Of a stretch of DNA of 64,000 nucleotides, positions 29,415 to 38,951 are shown in pieces. The stretch is taken from positions 109,679 through 173,678 of the forward strand of contig NZ_MPCX01000007.1 of the NCBI RefSeq assembly GCF_001874145.1, given 5' to 3'. The position numbers and the translations under genes were made by a program. Under the pieces are notes generated by a model that saw only the letters and a program-made list of their open reading frames with translations, was not told the origin of the DNA and ran no database searches. This DNA is from Lacinutrix sp. MedPE-SW. GTDB lineage: Bacteria; Bacteroidota; Bacteroidia; Flavobacteriales; Flavobacteriaceae. Numbering within the stretch: the first letter of the stretch is position 1; every line of letters starts with the position of its first letter.

Positions 29415-29448
29415 AAAAAAACCTCAACTAATAAAGTTGAGGTTTTTT
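29415..29448. terminator. Bidirectional intrinsic terminator
   Basis: A perfect 8-bp core, CCTCAACT (29422-29429) with AGTTGAGG (29435-29442), is extended by A6/T6 flanks and has a 5-nt loop. It lies between two convergent genes. Confidence 0.9.
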
Positions 29449-29478
29449 AGTAATTTCACTTTCATTTTAAGTAATAAA

Positions 29479-31827
29479 CTACTTAATAGTTATAGTTTTG
29501 ATAGTTGAAATTAGGCTGCCATCTTCAGCTATACCTTCTATATAAATACTTAATTCTTTTGTACCTGTATTGTAAAACTTTATATTAGTAGGGTTTTGGT
29601 CTACTAACAATAAATTTGGGTGCCAACTTATTGCTCCAAATTTTTTAAAAGCTGAACTTTGAAAACTAGAATATTTAGGTATATAATATTTTTTAATAGT
29701 ATTAAAACCAACATTGGGTTTAATAACTTGAAAAGGTTTTAGGGAAGAAATACTACTGTCATTAATAAGATCTACTTGGCTCTTAGATTTTAAACGAATA
29801 ACTCCTCCCGCACCTCTTAAGCCTTGACCTAAGCCGCTTTTATCAATTTCAATTTTTTCAAATTGTGAAGTAGGTAAATTATACAAGTAATTAAAATCTG
29901 TTAAAATAACACCATCATAATATACAATTGGTGACGGATTAGTAGCTCCAGTAGTGCCAAAACTTAGAGCTATTCTTGTGGTGATTGAAACGTTCCCCAA
30001 TTCCTGTGCTACGTAATATCCTCTTGCATTAATATAATCTAATATATTGGCATACTTTAAATGATCGTCTTGAGCTACTTTTTTACTATTATTACTAAAT
30101 GCAATAGATTCTTCTTCGTCTGCTTTTTTACGAGTTTTAATTTCTACTTCAGATAATACAATACTATTATCGTAAATTAATTGATCAATTGTAGTATTAG
30201 TTCCAACAACTCCAGTTTCATAAATACTTAAATTAGAAGAATCAAAAAAAGTGGCCTTATTAGTTAAATCATATTTTAAGTAAATGTTTGGTCTTTTAAG
30301 TTTTTTGTTTTTTGAAACGTAAGAAAATTTTAATGTTTCGTTTTTGCTAAAATAAAAATTCTTTAGCTCAAAAGTTTTATCATTTGTTAACGGTATAAAT
30401 TGTGATTTATGAAATTCTGTTCCATACATAAATATACTTTCAACATTATTATCAGCTTTATTTAATTTACCTTTAATGGTTATGCCGTTATTAAATCTAT
30501 AATTTTCTTTTGGAGTACTTGTGAAAATATTTTGCCAATTATAGCGACTCCAACCTTGAGTCAACAATAGAACATCTAATTCATATTTTTTTCTATTATC
30601 TATATCTGTAAAATAATATTGTGGAGATTGAATGTGTCCATTTACATAAGGACGCAAATAAAATGATGATAAAATGTTATTTGAAGGGTTGTAACTTTTA
30701 GTAGTTTGTGGTAATACCGATAAGCTAATGTTTAAATTAGGATTTGTAATTTTATTTATAGATAGTTGAATAGAGTCATTAATTGACTGATTTTGTGTAA
30801 TATTTATTTCATTAGTATTAATTAAATTGTGATTAAAAAACAATCGCTCTAAAATTGGCTGTTTTTTTGAGTTAAACAATGTTACAGTGTTTACACCAGG
30901 GAATAATTCAGTTTTTAAAAGTATTAGTGATTTTTTAGTCTTATTTTCAAAAGAAAATGGTATAGTTTTTATTTTTCCATCTTTATGAACTAAGATTTTA
31001 AATTGTTCATCACTAATATTTTGCAATGTATTTTCATTGGTGTTTAATGTTAAAATAACTCGATCTTTTAAGTTGTTTAAAATCAGGTTTAGACCATTGT
31101 TGTTGCTTAAAGGAAGGTCTTTAGTTAGTATTTTTCCGTTAGGAAGTAAAATTTCTGCACTATAGGTTTTGTTTGGTGCTGGTTTTAAAGGGAATTTACC
31201 AATACCTAAAAAATTACTTTTAAATTTTGTTATTTCTAAACCGTTATTATCTAGTATTTTCCCATTAATATTAATTCCATTTCCATAATTATCTATTATT
31301 TTATAGCCTATTACATTATCTGTGTTTTCAATTAAATGTCCACTTTCAGGTAAAAATTGAATGTCGTAACTGTCACCTGTTTTATCGACGTTTGATTTTG
31401 TTGAATTTATAACATGAATTTTCTGTACAAATGCATCGTCTTCTTTGAAATTTTTCATCCAATTTGTAGAAGCTTTTACATAATAGTTTCCGGTTGAAAA
31501 TGTTGAGTCTATTTCAAAACTTCCATTTGTTGTTCCATTAATTCCTAAAAATAATTGTTGCGCAACTTGTTTTCCATTAGTGTCAAATATTTCTATATTA
31601 ATATTTGAAGTTCCCGTAGAAATTAAATTATTTTTCCTGTCGTACGCATAACCTTTAATCCATAGTTCTTCTCCTTTAATTAACGTTGTTTTATTTAAAT
31701 GAAGAAATATTGATTCTCTTGGTAATTGAAAATAGTCTATATATTGTTTCTCAATATTTTTTTCGTTTTGACTAATAGAAAGAAAAGTGATAAAGAAAAA
31801 AAGAAGTGTAAATAATTTTTTGTTCAT
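29479..31827 (-). CDS. Macroglobulin-like secreted protein with C-terminal plug-like segment
   Basis: A 782-residue protein with a signal peptide (residues 1-19, ending SISQ). Near the N-terminus, ESIFLHLNKTTLIKGEELWIKGYAYD resembles the MG2 entry domain of bacterial macroglobulins, and further beta-sandwich domains seem to follow. Near the C-terminus, a stretch with SPIVYYDGVIL, FEKIEIDKSG and LRGAGGVIRLKSK looks like a TonB-receptor plug. There is no beta-barrel and no thioester domain. It may be a smaller relative of the gene at 2404-8667. It is probably periplasmic or at the outer membrane; the role is unknown. It lies downstream of groL but behind the groL terminator. Confidence 0.7.
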   Translation of the reverse strand: MNKKLFTLLFFFITFLSISQNEKNIEKQYIDYFQLPRESIFLHLNKTTLIKGEELWIKGYAYDRKNNLISTGTSNINIEIFDTNGKQVAQQLFLGINGTTNGSFEIDSTFSTGNYYVKASTNWMKNFKEDDAFVQKIHVINSTKSNVDKTGDSYDIQFLPESGHLIENTDNVIGYKIIDNYGNGININGKILDNNGLEITKFKSNFLGIGKFPLKPAPNKTYSAEILLPNGKILTKDLPLSNNNGLNLILNNLKDRVILTLNTNENTLQNISDEQFKILVHKDGKIKTIPFSFENKTKKSLILLKTELFPGVNTVTLFNSKKQPILERLFFNHNLINTNEINITQNQSINDSIQLSINKITNPNLNISLSVLPQTTKSYNPSNNILSSFYLRPYVNGHIQSPQYYFTDIDNRKKYELDVLLLTQGWSRYNWQNIFTSTPKENYRFNNGITIKGKLNKADNNVESIFMYGTEFHKSQFIPLTNDKTFELKNFYFSKNETLKFSYVSKNKKLKRPNIYLKYDLTNKATFFDSSNLSIYETGVVGTNTTIDQLIYDNSIVLSEVEIKTRKKADEEESIAFSNNSKKVAQDDHLKYANILDYINARGYYVAQELGNVSITTRIALSFGTTGATNPSPIVYYDGVILTDFNYLYNLPTSQFEKIEIDKSGLGQGLRGAGGVIRLKSKSQVDLINDSSISSLKPFQVIKPNVGFNTIKKYYIPKYSSFQSSAFKKFGAISWHPNLLLVDQNPTNIKFYNTGTKELSIYIEGIAEDGSLISTIKTITIK

Positions 31828-31870
31828 TTAGAGTTTTTTATATCGTAAATCTACAAAAAACTAAATCATA

Positions 31871-31906
31871 AAAAAACGCTTTAATTTTATTATTAAAGCG
31901 TTTTTT
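31871..31906 (-). terminator. Intrinsic terminator of groESL
   Basis: AACGCTTTAA (31875-31884) pairs with TTAAAGCGTT (31893-31902) within A6/T6 flanks and an 8-nt loop. Read on the minus strand it lies just after the groL stop at 31916. Confidence 0.85.
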
Positions 31907-31915
31907 ACTATAATT

Positions 31916-33562
<1,647 letters not shown>

Positions 33563-33659
33563 TTAATTTTAGCATTTTCGTAAAACGAAACGCTGTTTTA
33601 TTTAATTGAGAATGTGTTTGTTTTTATATTTCGTATTGCATACGAAATGACATTATTTA

Positions 33660-33938
33660 TTAAATAATTGCCATGATGTCTTCTTCACGCATCATTAAAT
33701 ACTCTTGACCATCTAATTTAATTTCAGATCCAGAATATTTTCCATAAAGTACAGTGTCTCCAACTTTAACGGTAAGAGGTTCATCTTTTTTACCGTTTCC
33801 AACAGCGACTACAGTTCCTTTGTGTTGTTTTTCTTGAGCGCTATCTGGAATATATAATCCAGAAGCGGTTTGTGTTTCAGCAGGAAGTGCTTCTACCAAT
33901 ACACGATCTGCTAATGGTTTAATGTTTACTTTACTCAT
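33660..33938 (-). CDS. groES: Co-chaperonin GroES
   Basis: The 92-residue 10-kDa chaperonin cap, with [16 protein letters not shown] at the N-terminus, a mobile-loop region with [11 protein letters not shown], and [13 protein letters not shown] near the middle. It is the first gene of groES-groL. A short dyad, CTATC/GATAG (33956-33970), lies 18 bp upstream of the start; it is not a CIRCE element. Confidence 0.98.
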   Translation of the reverse strand: MSKVNIKPLADRVLVEALPAETQTASGLYIPDSAQEKQHKGTVVAVGNGKKDEPLTVKVGDTVLYGKYSGSEIKLDGQEYLMMREEDIMAII

Positions 33939-34052
33939 TTTATTGTTGTTTAGTGCTATCTAAAAGATAGACGGTTATATAATAATTTTTATGATTAAGA
34001 TTTAGCTAAAAATGTGCCATTGAAGTAGGACTGACAAACTTTCAGAAATAAA

Positions 34053-34078
34053 AAATGCCAACTAAAAAGTTGGCATTT
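34053..34078 (-). terminator. Intrinsic terminator of the lptE-secG operon
   Basis: A perfect 11-bp stem, AAATGCCAACT (34053-34063) with AGTTGGCATTT (34068-34078), has a 4-nt loop. On the minus strand it is followed by a T-rich stretch. It lies 23 bp after the secG stop and separates that operon from groESL. Confidence 0.88.
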
Positions 34079-34100
34079 AAATATTATTTAAGGAATGTGA

Positions 34101-34457
34101 TTAGTTTCCTGTTGAGTCTGTTGCTTGTGTGTTGTTTTCTACACTTGGTGCCGGTGTTGCAGGCGCTGCAGGTGTAGTAATTGCGTCTGGATCTAATGCT
34201 CTAGAATCTACAGCTGTATTTGTGTCTCTAAACGAAAAGTTAGATAGTAAAATTAAAGCAATTAATATTGCTCCTAAAGTCCAAGTACTCTTGTCTAAAA
34301 AGTCTGTTGTTTTTTTAACACCTCCTAATTGTTGTGTTCCACCACCGCCAAAAGAAGAAGATAATCCACCACCTTTTGGGTTTTGTACCATGATTACTAC
34401 TATTAGTAAAAATGCTACAACTACAATTAAGATTAAAAATATAGTAAACGTGTTCAT
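34101..34457 (-). CDS. secG: Preprotein translocase subunit SecG
   Basis: A 118-residue inner-membrane subunit of the SecYEG translocon. There are two hydrophobic segments (about residues 3-24 and 53-72) around the conserved loop VQNPKGGGLSSSFGGG, then an Ala/Pro/Thr-rich tail. The start codon overlaps the stop of the upstream TPR-like gene by one base (TAATG), showing translational coupling. Confidence 0.95.
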   Translation of the reverse strand: MNTFTIFLILIVVVAFLLIVVIMVQNPKGGGLSSSFGGGGTQQLGGVKKTTDFLDKSTWTLGAILIALILLSNFSFRDTNTAVDSRALDPDAITTPAAPATPAPSVENNTQATDSTGN

Positions 34458-35410
34458 TATTCTTTATGATTTTGTTCTTGTAATTGTTTTATTGCTTTAA
34501 TTTGGTCTGCAAAGAAACCACTTTTTTCTGGATATTTCAAAATTAAAATGTTGTAAGATTGAATTGCCTTCTTGTAATTTTTTTGTTCTAAATAAATACG
34601 CGCTAAAGTCTCTGTCATCAAGGCTTCCGGCTTTATCATTTGAGCTTTTGCAATATTATGATTCGAACTTTTTGTTTTTTTTGCTTCTAATTTTGGGCTT
34701 TTTTCAATAAATTTTTCAATTAATTCAAACTTTTTTGCTCTTGAAAGCGAGTTTTCTAATTGATTATCAACTGGCTTACTTTTTGTCGTGTTAGTTTTAT
34801 TAATCGAAGTCTTTCTATCTATTGGATTGAATTTAGTTAAGCTTAGCCATTCACTAAAAGAATGGGTTTCAGTTTTGTTAAACTCTAATGGCTTTCCTAT
34901 TTCTAAAATTGTTTCAGGTGATGAGTTTGCTTCAGAAATTGTTTCTTTTAAAATAGGTTCAACTGGTGTGTGTTCTATTTTTGCAATATCTTTAGTTTTA
35001 ATCCTTGGTTGAAATAATTCAGGATCTGAAACTTTTGCAGAATTATCTATATACTCTTTTAGTGCATGATCAATATTTACACTTCTATTTATAGAAATAT
35101 CTTCAGAAACAACATCTATAGCATTTATGTTTGCTGTGTTTTGTTTTATTTGCTGTGAAATTTCATTTTGCGTAAAATTTTCTGAAGTTATAAAATCAAA
35201 TAGAATACTACGGTCTGTTGTGTAGGCTGCTGTTTTTTTTAATGCTTGATTGTATTGAAAACTACCACTGTTTTTTAATCCTTTTAAATGCATGGCGCGA
35301 GCCGATTGAAAATACGGGAACGTTTTTACAATATCTTGTAAAGCACTTGTTTGGTCTTTAGAGATTGCTTGTGGTTCTTGTAATATGCTTGTAAATTCAA
35401 TTTTATTCAT
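34457..35410 (-). CDS. TPR-like protein between lptE and secG
   Basis: A 317-residue protein starting at the ATG at 35410, which overlaps the lptE stop by one base. An N-terminal part (about 1-100) contains FPYFQSARAMHLKGLKN, which I recall from conserved Bacteroidota proteins at this locus. The middle is low complexity and rich in Lys/Ser/Thr. The C-terminal part looks like one TPR unit (LARIYLEQKNYKKAIQSYNILILKYP). No signal peptide. Function unknown; the conserved position between lptE and secG suggests an envelope role. Confidence 0.65.
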   Translation of the reverse strand: MNKIEFTSILQEPQAISKDQTSALQDIVKTFPYFQSARAMHLKGLKNSGSFQYNQALKKTAAYTTDRSILFDFITSENFTQNEISQQIKQNTANINAIDVVSEDISINRSVNIDHALKEYIDNSAKVSDPELFQPRIKTKDIAKIEHTPVEPILKETISEANSSPETILEIGKPLEFNKTETHSFSEWLSLTKFNPIDRKTSINKTNTTKSKPVDNQLENSLSRAKKFELIEKFIEKSPKLEAKKTKSSNHNIAKAQMIKPEALMTETLARIYLEQKNYKKAIQSYNILILKYPEKSGFFADQIKAIKQLQEQNHKE

Positions 35411-35913
35411 TACCAATCTGCTAGTGAAGCATTAAATATGTCTTGTGTTAATCTTTCAAAAATCTCTTCGAATGCTGTCGCCTTTATACTGGCGCTAGGT
35501 AGTGAGCTTCCTGCATAATCGTAAAAAAACGAGAATCTTTTTTCAAAATCTGCATCTTCTTTTGTTTTATTAAAAAACCTAACATTTACGCTTATGGTTA
35601 ATCTGTTTTGTGCTGCGGTATTGTTTGCAGTTGCTGTGGTAGGAGAGATGCGATATTCTGTAATTTCACCTTCGTACACTAAATCTCCATTAGAGTTTAC
35701 AAGTTCTAGATTGGTTTGGTCTTGAATTAAATCTTGCAATGCTATAGTAAAATCTCTTTCTAAACCAGGCTCAATTAATTGTGCATTATTTTGAAAATAA
35801 TTTACTTGAAATGTTTTTGCATCACCAACATCTCCTCCTGTAAATGAGTATGCGCCACAGGCTAATAAGGTTGTTGTGATTGCTAAAATTACAATGTGTT
35901 TTAAATACTTCAT
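35410..35913 (-). CDS. lptE: LPS-assembly lipoprotein LptE family
   Basis: A 167-residue lipoprotein with lipobox LLAC (Cys19) followed by GAYSFTGG, the usual opening of the Bacteroidota LptE family. The remainder fits: FQVNYFQNNAQLIEPGLERDF and a later strand with YEGEITEYRISP. LptE plugs the LptD barrel that inserts lipopolysaccharide into the outer leaflet. It sits in one operon with the sigma-54 type activator upstream and secG downstream. Confidence 0.88.
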   Translation of the reverse strand: MKYLKHIVILAITTTLLACGAYSFTGGDVGDAKTFQVNYFQNNAQLIEPGLERDFTIALQDLIQDQTNLELVNSNGDLVYEGEITEYRISPTTATANNTAAQNRLTISVNVRFFNKTKEDADFEKRFSFFYDYAGSSLPSASIKATAFEEIFERLTQDIFNASLADW

Positions 35914-35952
35914 ATTAGATAATAAGTTGAACTTATGAGTTTTAACGGGTTT

Positions 35953-37215
35953 TTATAAATCAAATTGTTTAATTTTTCTATATAAAGTACGTTCGCTAAT
36001 TCCAAGTTCTTCAGCAGCTAACTTACGTTTTCCATTATGACGTTCTAGAGATTTTTTAATAAGTTCTAGTTCTTTATCGTGTAAAGATAAAGTTTCTTCT
36101 TCTTCAATTTCTTCGGCGAAATGATATTTGTCTTCAGCATCTGTTTTAAACTGTTCTGGAGCATCTGCGTCTTGTGGTATAGCTAATACTTGTAAATCGT
36201 CTATTTGCTCTTCGTAGTCATGATTGTCGTCGCCGTAAATTTTTTCAATTAAGCCTTCGTTATTTTTTTGAACGTCTTTTGCATTACCATTTTTCATGAG
36301 TTCCATGGTAAGCTTTTTTAAATCGTTTAAATCGGCTTTCATATCAAAAAGTACTTTGTATAAAATTTCACGTTCGCTACTAAAGTCGCTTTCAGATTTT
36401 GTGGTTTTTATTACTGCTGGTAAGTTATTGCTACCAGAAGGTAGGTAGCCATGTAGTGTTTGTGCAGTGATCGTTCTATTTTGTTCTAGTACCGAAATTT
36501 GCTCAGCCACATTGCGAAGTTGCCTAATGTTTCCGCTCCATCTAAATTTTAATAATACTTGTACTGCATCATCACTTAGTTTTATGGTTGGCATTTTATA
36601 TTTTAAAGCAAAATCACTGGCAAATTTTCTAAATAATAAATGGATGTCTTCTTGCCTTTCCCTAAGCGGAGGTAAATTAATATCTACAGTACTTAGCCTG
36701 TAATATAAATCTTCACGAAATTTTTCTTTTTTAATAGCATCAAACATGTTTACGTTTGTTGCGGCTACAATTCTAACGTTTGTTTTTTGAACTTTGCTAG
36801 AACCTACTTTTATAAACTCACCGTTTTCAAGAACACGAAGTAATCGCACTTGTGTTGTTAAAGGTAGTTCTCCAACTTCATCTAAAAAAATGGTGCCACC
36901 ATCGGCAACTTCAAAATAACCACTTCTTGTTGATGTTGCTCCTGTAAAAGCTCCTTTTTCGTGACCAAAAAGTTCACTGTCAATAGTACCTTCTGGTATT
37001 GCACCACAGTTTACGGCAATATATTTATTGTGTTTTCTATGTGAGAGTTGGTGTATAATTTTAGGAATACTTTCTTTACCAACACCACTTTCTCCTGTAA
37101 CCAAAACAGAAATATCTGTTGGTGATACTTGTATGGCTTTTTCTATAGCGCGATTAAGGCCAGCGCTATTTCCTATTATGCCAAAACGTTGTTTTGTTGC
37201 TTGTATTGATTCCAT
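35953..37215 (-). CDS. Sigma-54-dependent AAA+ transcriptional activator
   Basis: A 420-residue activator with no receiver domain. The AAA+ core has Walker A GESGVGKE (41-48), the sigma-54 loop GAFTGA (88-93), Walker B GGTIFLDEVGELP and the R-finger region FREDLYYRL. A variable acidic linker (about 270-370) precedes a C-terminal Fis-type helix-turn-helix (KLAAEELGISERTLYRKI). It remodels RpoN holoenzyme at -24/-12 promoters. With no sensory domain, control may be by level or by partners. It lies 41 bp after miaB and 39 bp before lptE. Confidence 0.92.
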   Translation of the reverse strand: MESIQATKQRFGIIGNSAGLNRAIEKAIQVSPTDISVLVTGESGVGKESIPKIIHQLSHRKHNKYIAVNCGAIPEGTIDSELFGHEKGAFTGATSTRSGYFEVADGGTIFLDEVGELPLTTQVRLLRVLENGEFIKVGSSKVQKTNVRIVAATNVNMFDAIKKEKFREDLYYRLSTVDINLPPLRERQEDIHLLFRKFASDFALKYKMPTIKLSDDAVQVLLKFRWSGNIRQLRNVAEQISVLEQNRTITAQTLHGYLPSGSNNLPAVIKTTKSESDFSSEREILYKVLFDMKADLNDLKKLTMELMKNGNAKDVQKNNEGLIEKIYGDDNHDYEEQIDDLQVLAIPQDADAPEQFKTDAEDKYHFAEEIEEEETLSLHDKELELIKKSLERHNGKRKLAAEELGISERTLYRKIKQFDL

Positions 37216-37256
37216 AACTTGTCCTGCAAAGGCAGGAATCTATTTTAGTTAATATT

Positions 37257-38696
37257 TTATTCTGCTTCTCCAACAGCTTCACCTATAAGTGTTGCTTTTG
37301 TACAATCTGTTACTTTTACATTTACAAAATCACCTATTTTATAATTTCCTTTAGGAAAAACGGCAACTAAGTTTTTTTCTGTACGTCCAGACCATTGCTC
37401 TTTAGATTTTTTAGATTCACGCTCAATTAGTACTTCTACAGTTTTACCAAGATGTTCTCTTGTTCTAAGCTCGCTATGTTTTAATTGTAGCTCAATAATT
37501 TCTTTTAGTCTTCGGCTTTTTATAGCTTCTGGAATATCATCATCAAGTTTACGCTCGGCAAGTGTTCCTGGTCTTTCAGAATAAGTAAACATATAACCAA
37601 AATTATATTTTACATATTCCATTAAGCTTAAAGTGTCTTGGTGATCTTCTTCTGTTTCTGTTGGGAAACCGGCAATCATGTCTTGACTAATGGCGCAGTC
37701 TGGAATAATAGTTTTTATATTATCTATTAAAGTAAAATATTCTTTACGTGTGTGCAGACGATTCATGGCTTTTAAAATGCGATCGCTTCCACTTTGTACA
37801 GGTAAATGTATGTGGTTACAAATATTTTTATATTTAGCCATTGTTTTTATTACCTCTAAACTCATGTCTTGTGGGTTTGAAGTAGAAAAACGAATACGCA
37901 TTTTTGGTTGTGCCTCTGCGCAAATTTGTAATAACTTTGAAAAGTCTACTGCTGTAGCTTTTTGAATATCTGATGCTTTTGAGAAATCTTTTTTAAGTCC
38001 GCCGCCATACCAAAGGTAGCTGTCTACATTTTGGCCTAATAAAGTGATTTCTTTATAACCTTTGCTCCATAAATCGTTTATTTCTTCAATAATACTTTGT
38101 GGATCGCGACTACGTTCTCTACCACGAGTAAATGGTACTACACAAAACGTACACATATTATCACAACCACGTGTTATAGAAACAAAAGCAGTAACGCCGT
38201 TGCTGTTTAATCTTACTGGAGAAACATCACCATAAGTTTCATCTTTAGAAAGTACAACATTAATAGCGTCATGACCTTCTTCAACTTCGGCTAAAAGATT
38301 AGGTAAATCTTTGTAAGCATCTGGACCAACAACGAGATCAACAATTTTTTCTTCTTCTAAAAATTTACTTTTTAAGCGTTCTGCCATGCATCCTAAAACA
38401 CCAACTTTCATTTTTGGATTAGTACGTTTTACAGCATTGTATTTTTCTAAACGCTTTCTTACAGTTTGTTCTGCTTTGTCTCTAATCGAGCATGTGTTTA
38501 CTAAAACTAAATCTGCATCTTCTAGTTTGCTTGTGGTGTTATAACCTTGCTTATCTAAAATTGAAGCTACAATTTCACTGTCGCTAAAATTCATAGCACA
38601 CCCATAACTTTCTATAAAAAGTTTTTTGGTGTTTTTATCGTTTTGGTCTAAAACAAGAGTGTTTCCTTGTTTTTTTTCGTCAATTGTTTTTTCCAT
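37257..38696 (-). CDS. miaB: tRNA-2-methylthio-N6-dimethylallyladenosine synthase MiaB
   Basis: A 479-residue radical-SAM methylthiotransferase that modifies A37 of tRNAs reading codons starting with U. The N-terminal domain holds three cysteines for the auxiliary cluster (YGCAMN, NTCSIRD, GCMAE). The radical-SAM motif is CDNMCTFC (CxxxCxxC, near residue 180). A TRAM domain ends the protein (about 405-470). It is the first gene of a run ending in secG and faces topA divergently. Confidence 0.96.
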   Translation of the reverse strand: MEKTIDEKKQGNTLVLDQNDKNTKKLFIESYGCAMNFSDSEIVASILDKQGYNTTSKLEDADLVLVNTCSIRDKAEQTVRKRLEKYNAVKRTNPKMKVGVLGCMAERLKSKFLEEEKIVDLVVGPDAYKDLPNLLAEVEEGHDAINVVLSKDETYGDVSPVRLNSNGVTAFVSITRGCDNMCTFCVVPFTRGRERSRDPQSIIEEINDLWSKGYKEITLLGQNVDSYLWYGGGLKKDFSKASDIQKATAVDFSKLLQICAEAQPKMRIRFSTSNPQDMSLEVIKTMAKYKNICNHIHLPVQSGSDRILKAMNRLHTRKEYFTLIDNIKTIIPDCAISQDMIAGFPTETEEDHQDTLSLMEYVKYNFGYMFTYSERPGTLAERKLDDDIPEAIKSRRLKEIIELQLKHSELRTREHLGKTVEVLIERESKKSKEQWSGRTEKNLVAVFPKGNYKIGDFVNVKVTDCTKATLIGEAVGEAE

Positions 38697-38951
38697 AAAT
38701 CCTACTCAAAAACAGTAACGGTCAAGTATTATGCCTCATTACTATTAGGTGGTTACAAAGATAGTTTATTTTCTAAATTGTGACAATATGACAGTGTGTT
38801 AATTTTGTAATAAGAGTTATTTATATATTAAGGAAAGAAAGTTTTTGTGTTAATTTCTTTGATTTTAAAGACTGAAATGTGATAGAATTTAATATAAATT
38901 ATGCTCATATGTATTTTTTCATATACATTTGTAACCTCAAAAATGATATGA
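38697..38951. promoter_or_regulatory. Divergent promoter region miaB/topA
   Basis: 255 bp between two divergent genes. On the plus strand TACATTTG (38924-38931) is an exact TAnnTTTG match, 20 bp before the topA ATG; no -33 TTG is seen at the expected place. The minus-strand promoter for miaB is not evident. Confidence 0.4.

Noticed and set aside
33956..33970. CIRCE-like heat-shock operator upstream of groES
   Set aside because: The dyad CTATC-TAAAA-GATAG is short and does not match the CIRCE form TTAGCACTC-N9-GAGTGCTAA.
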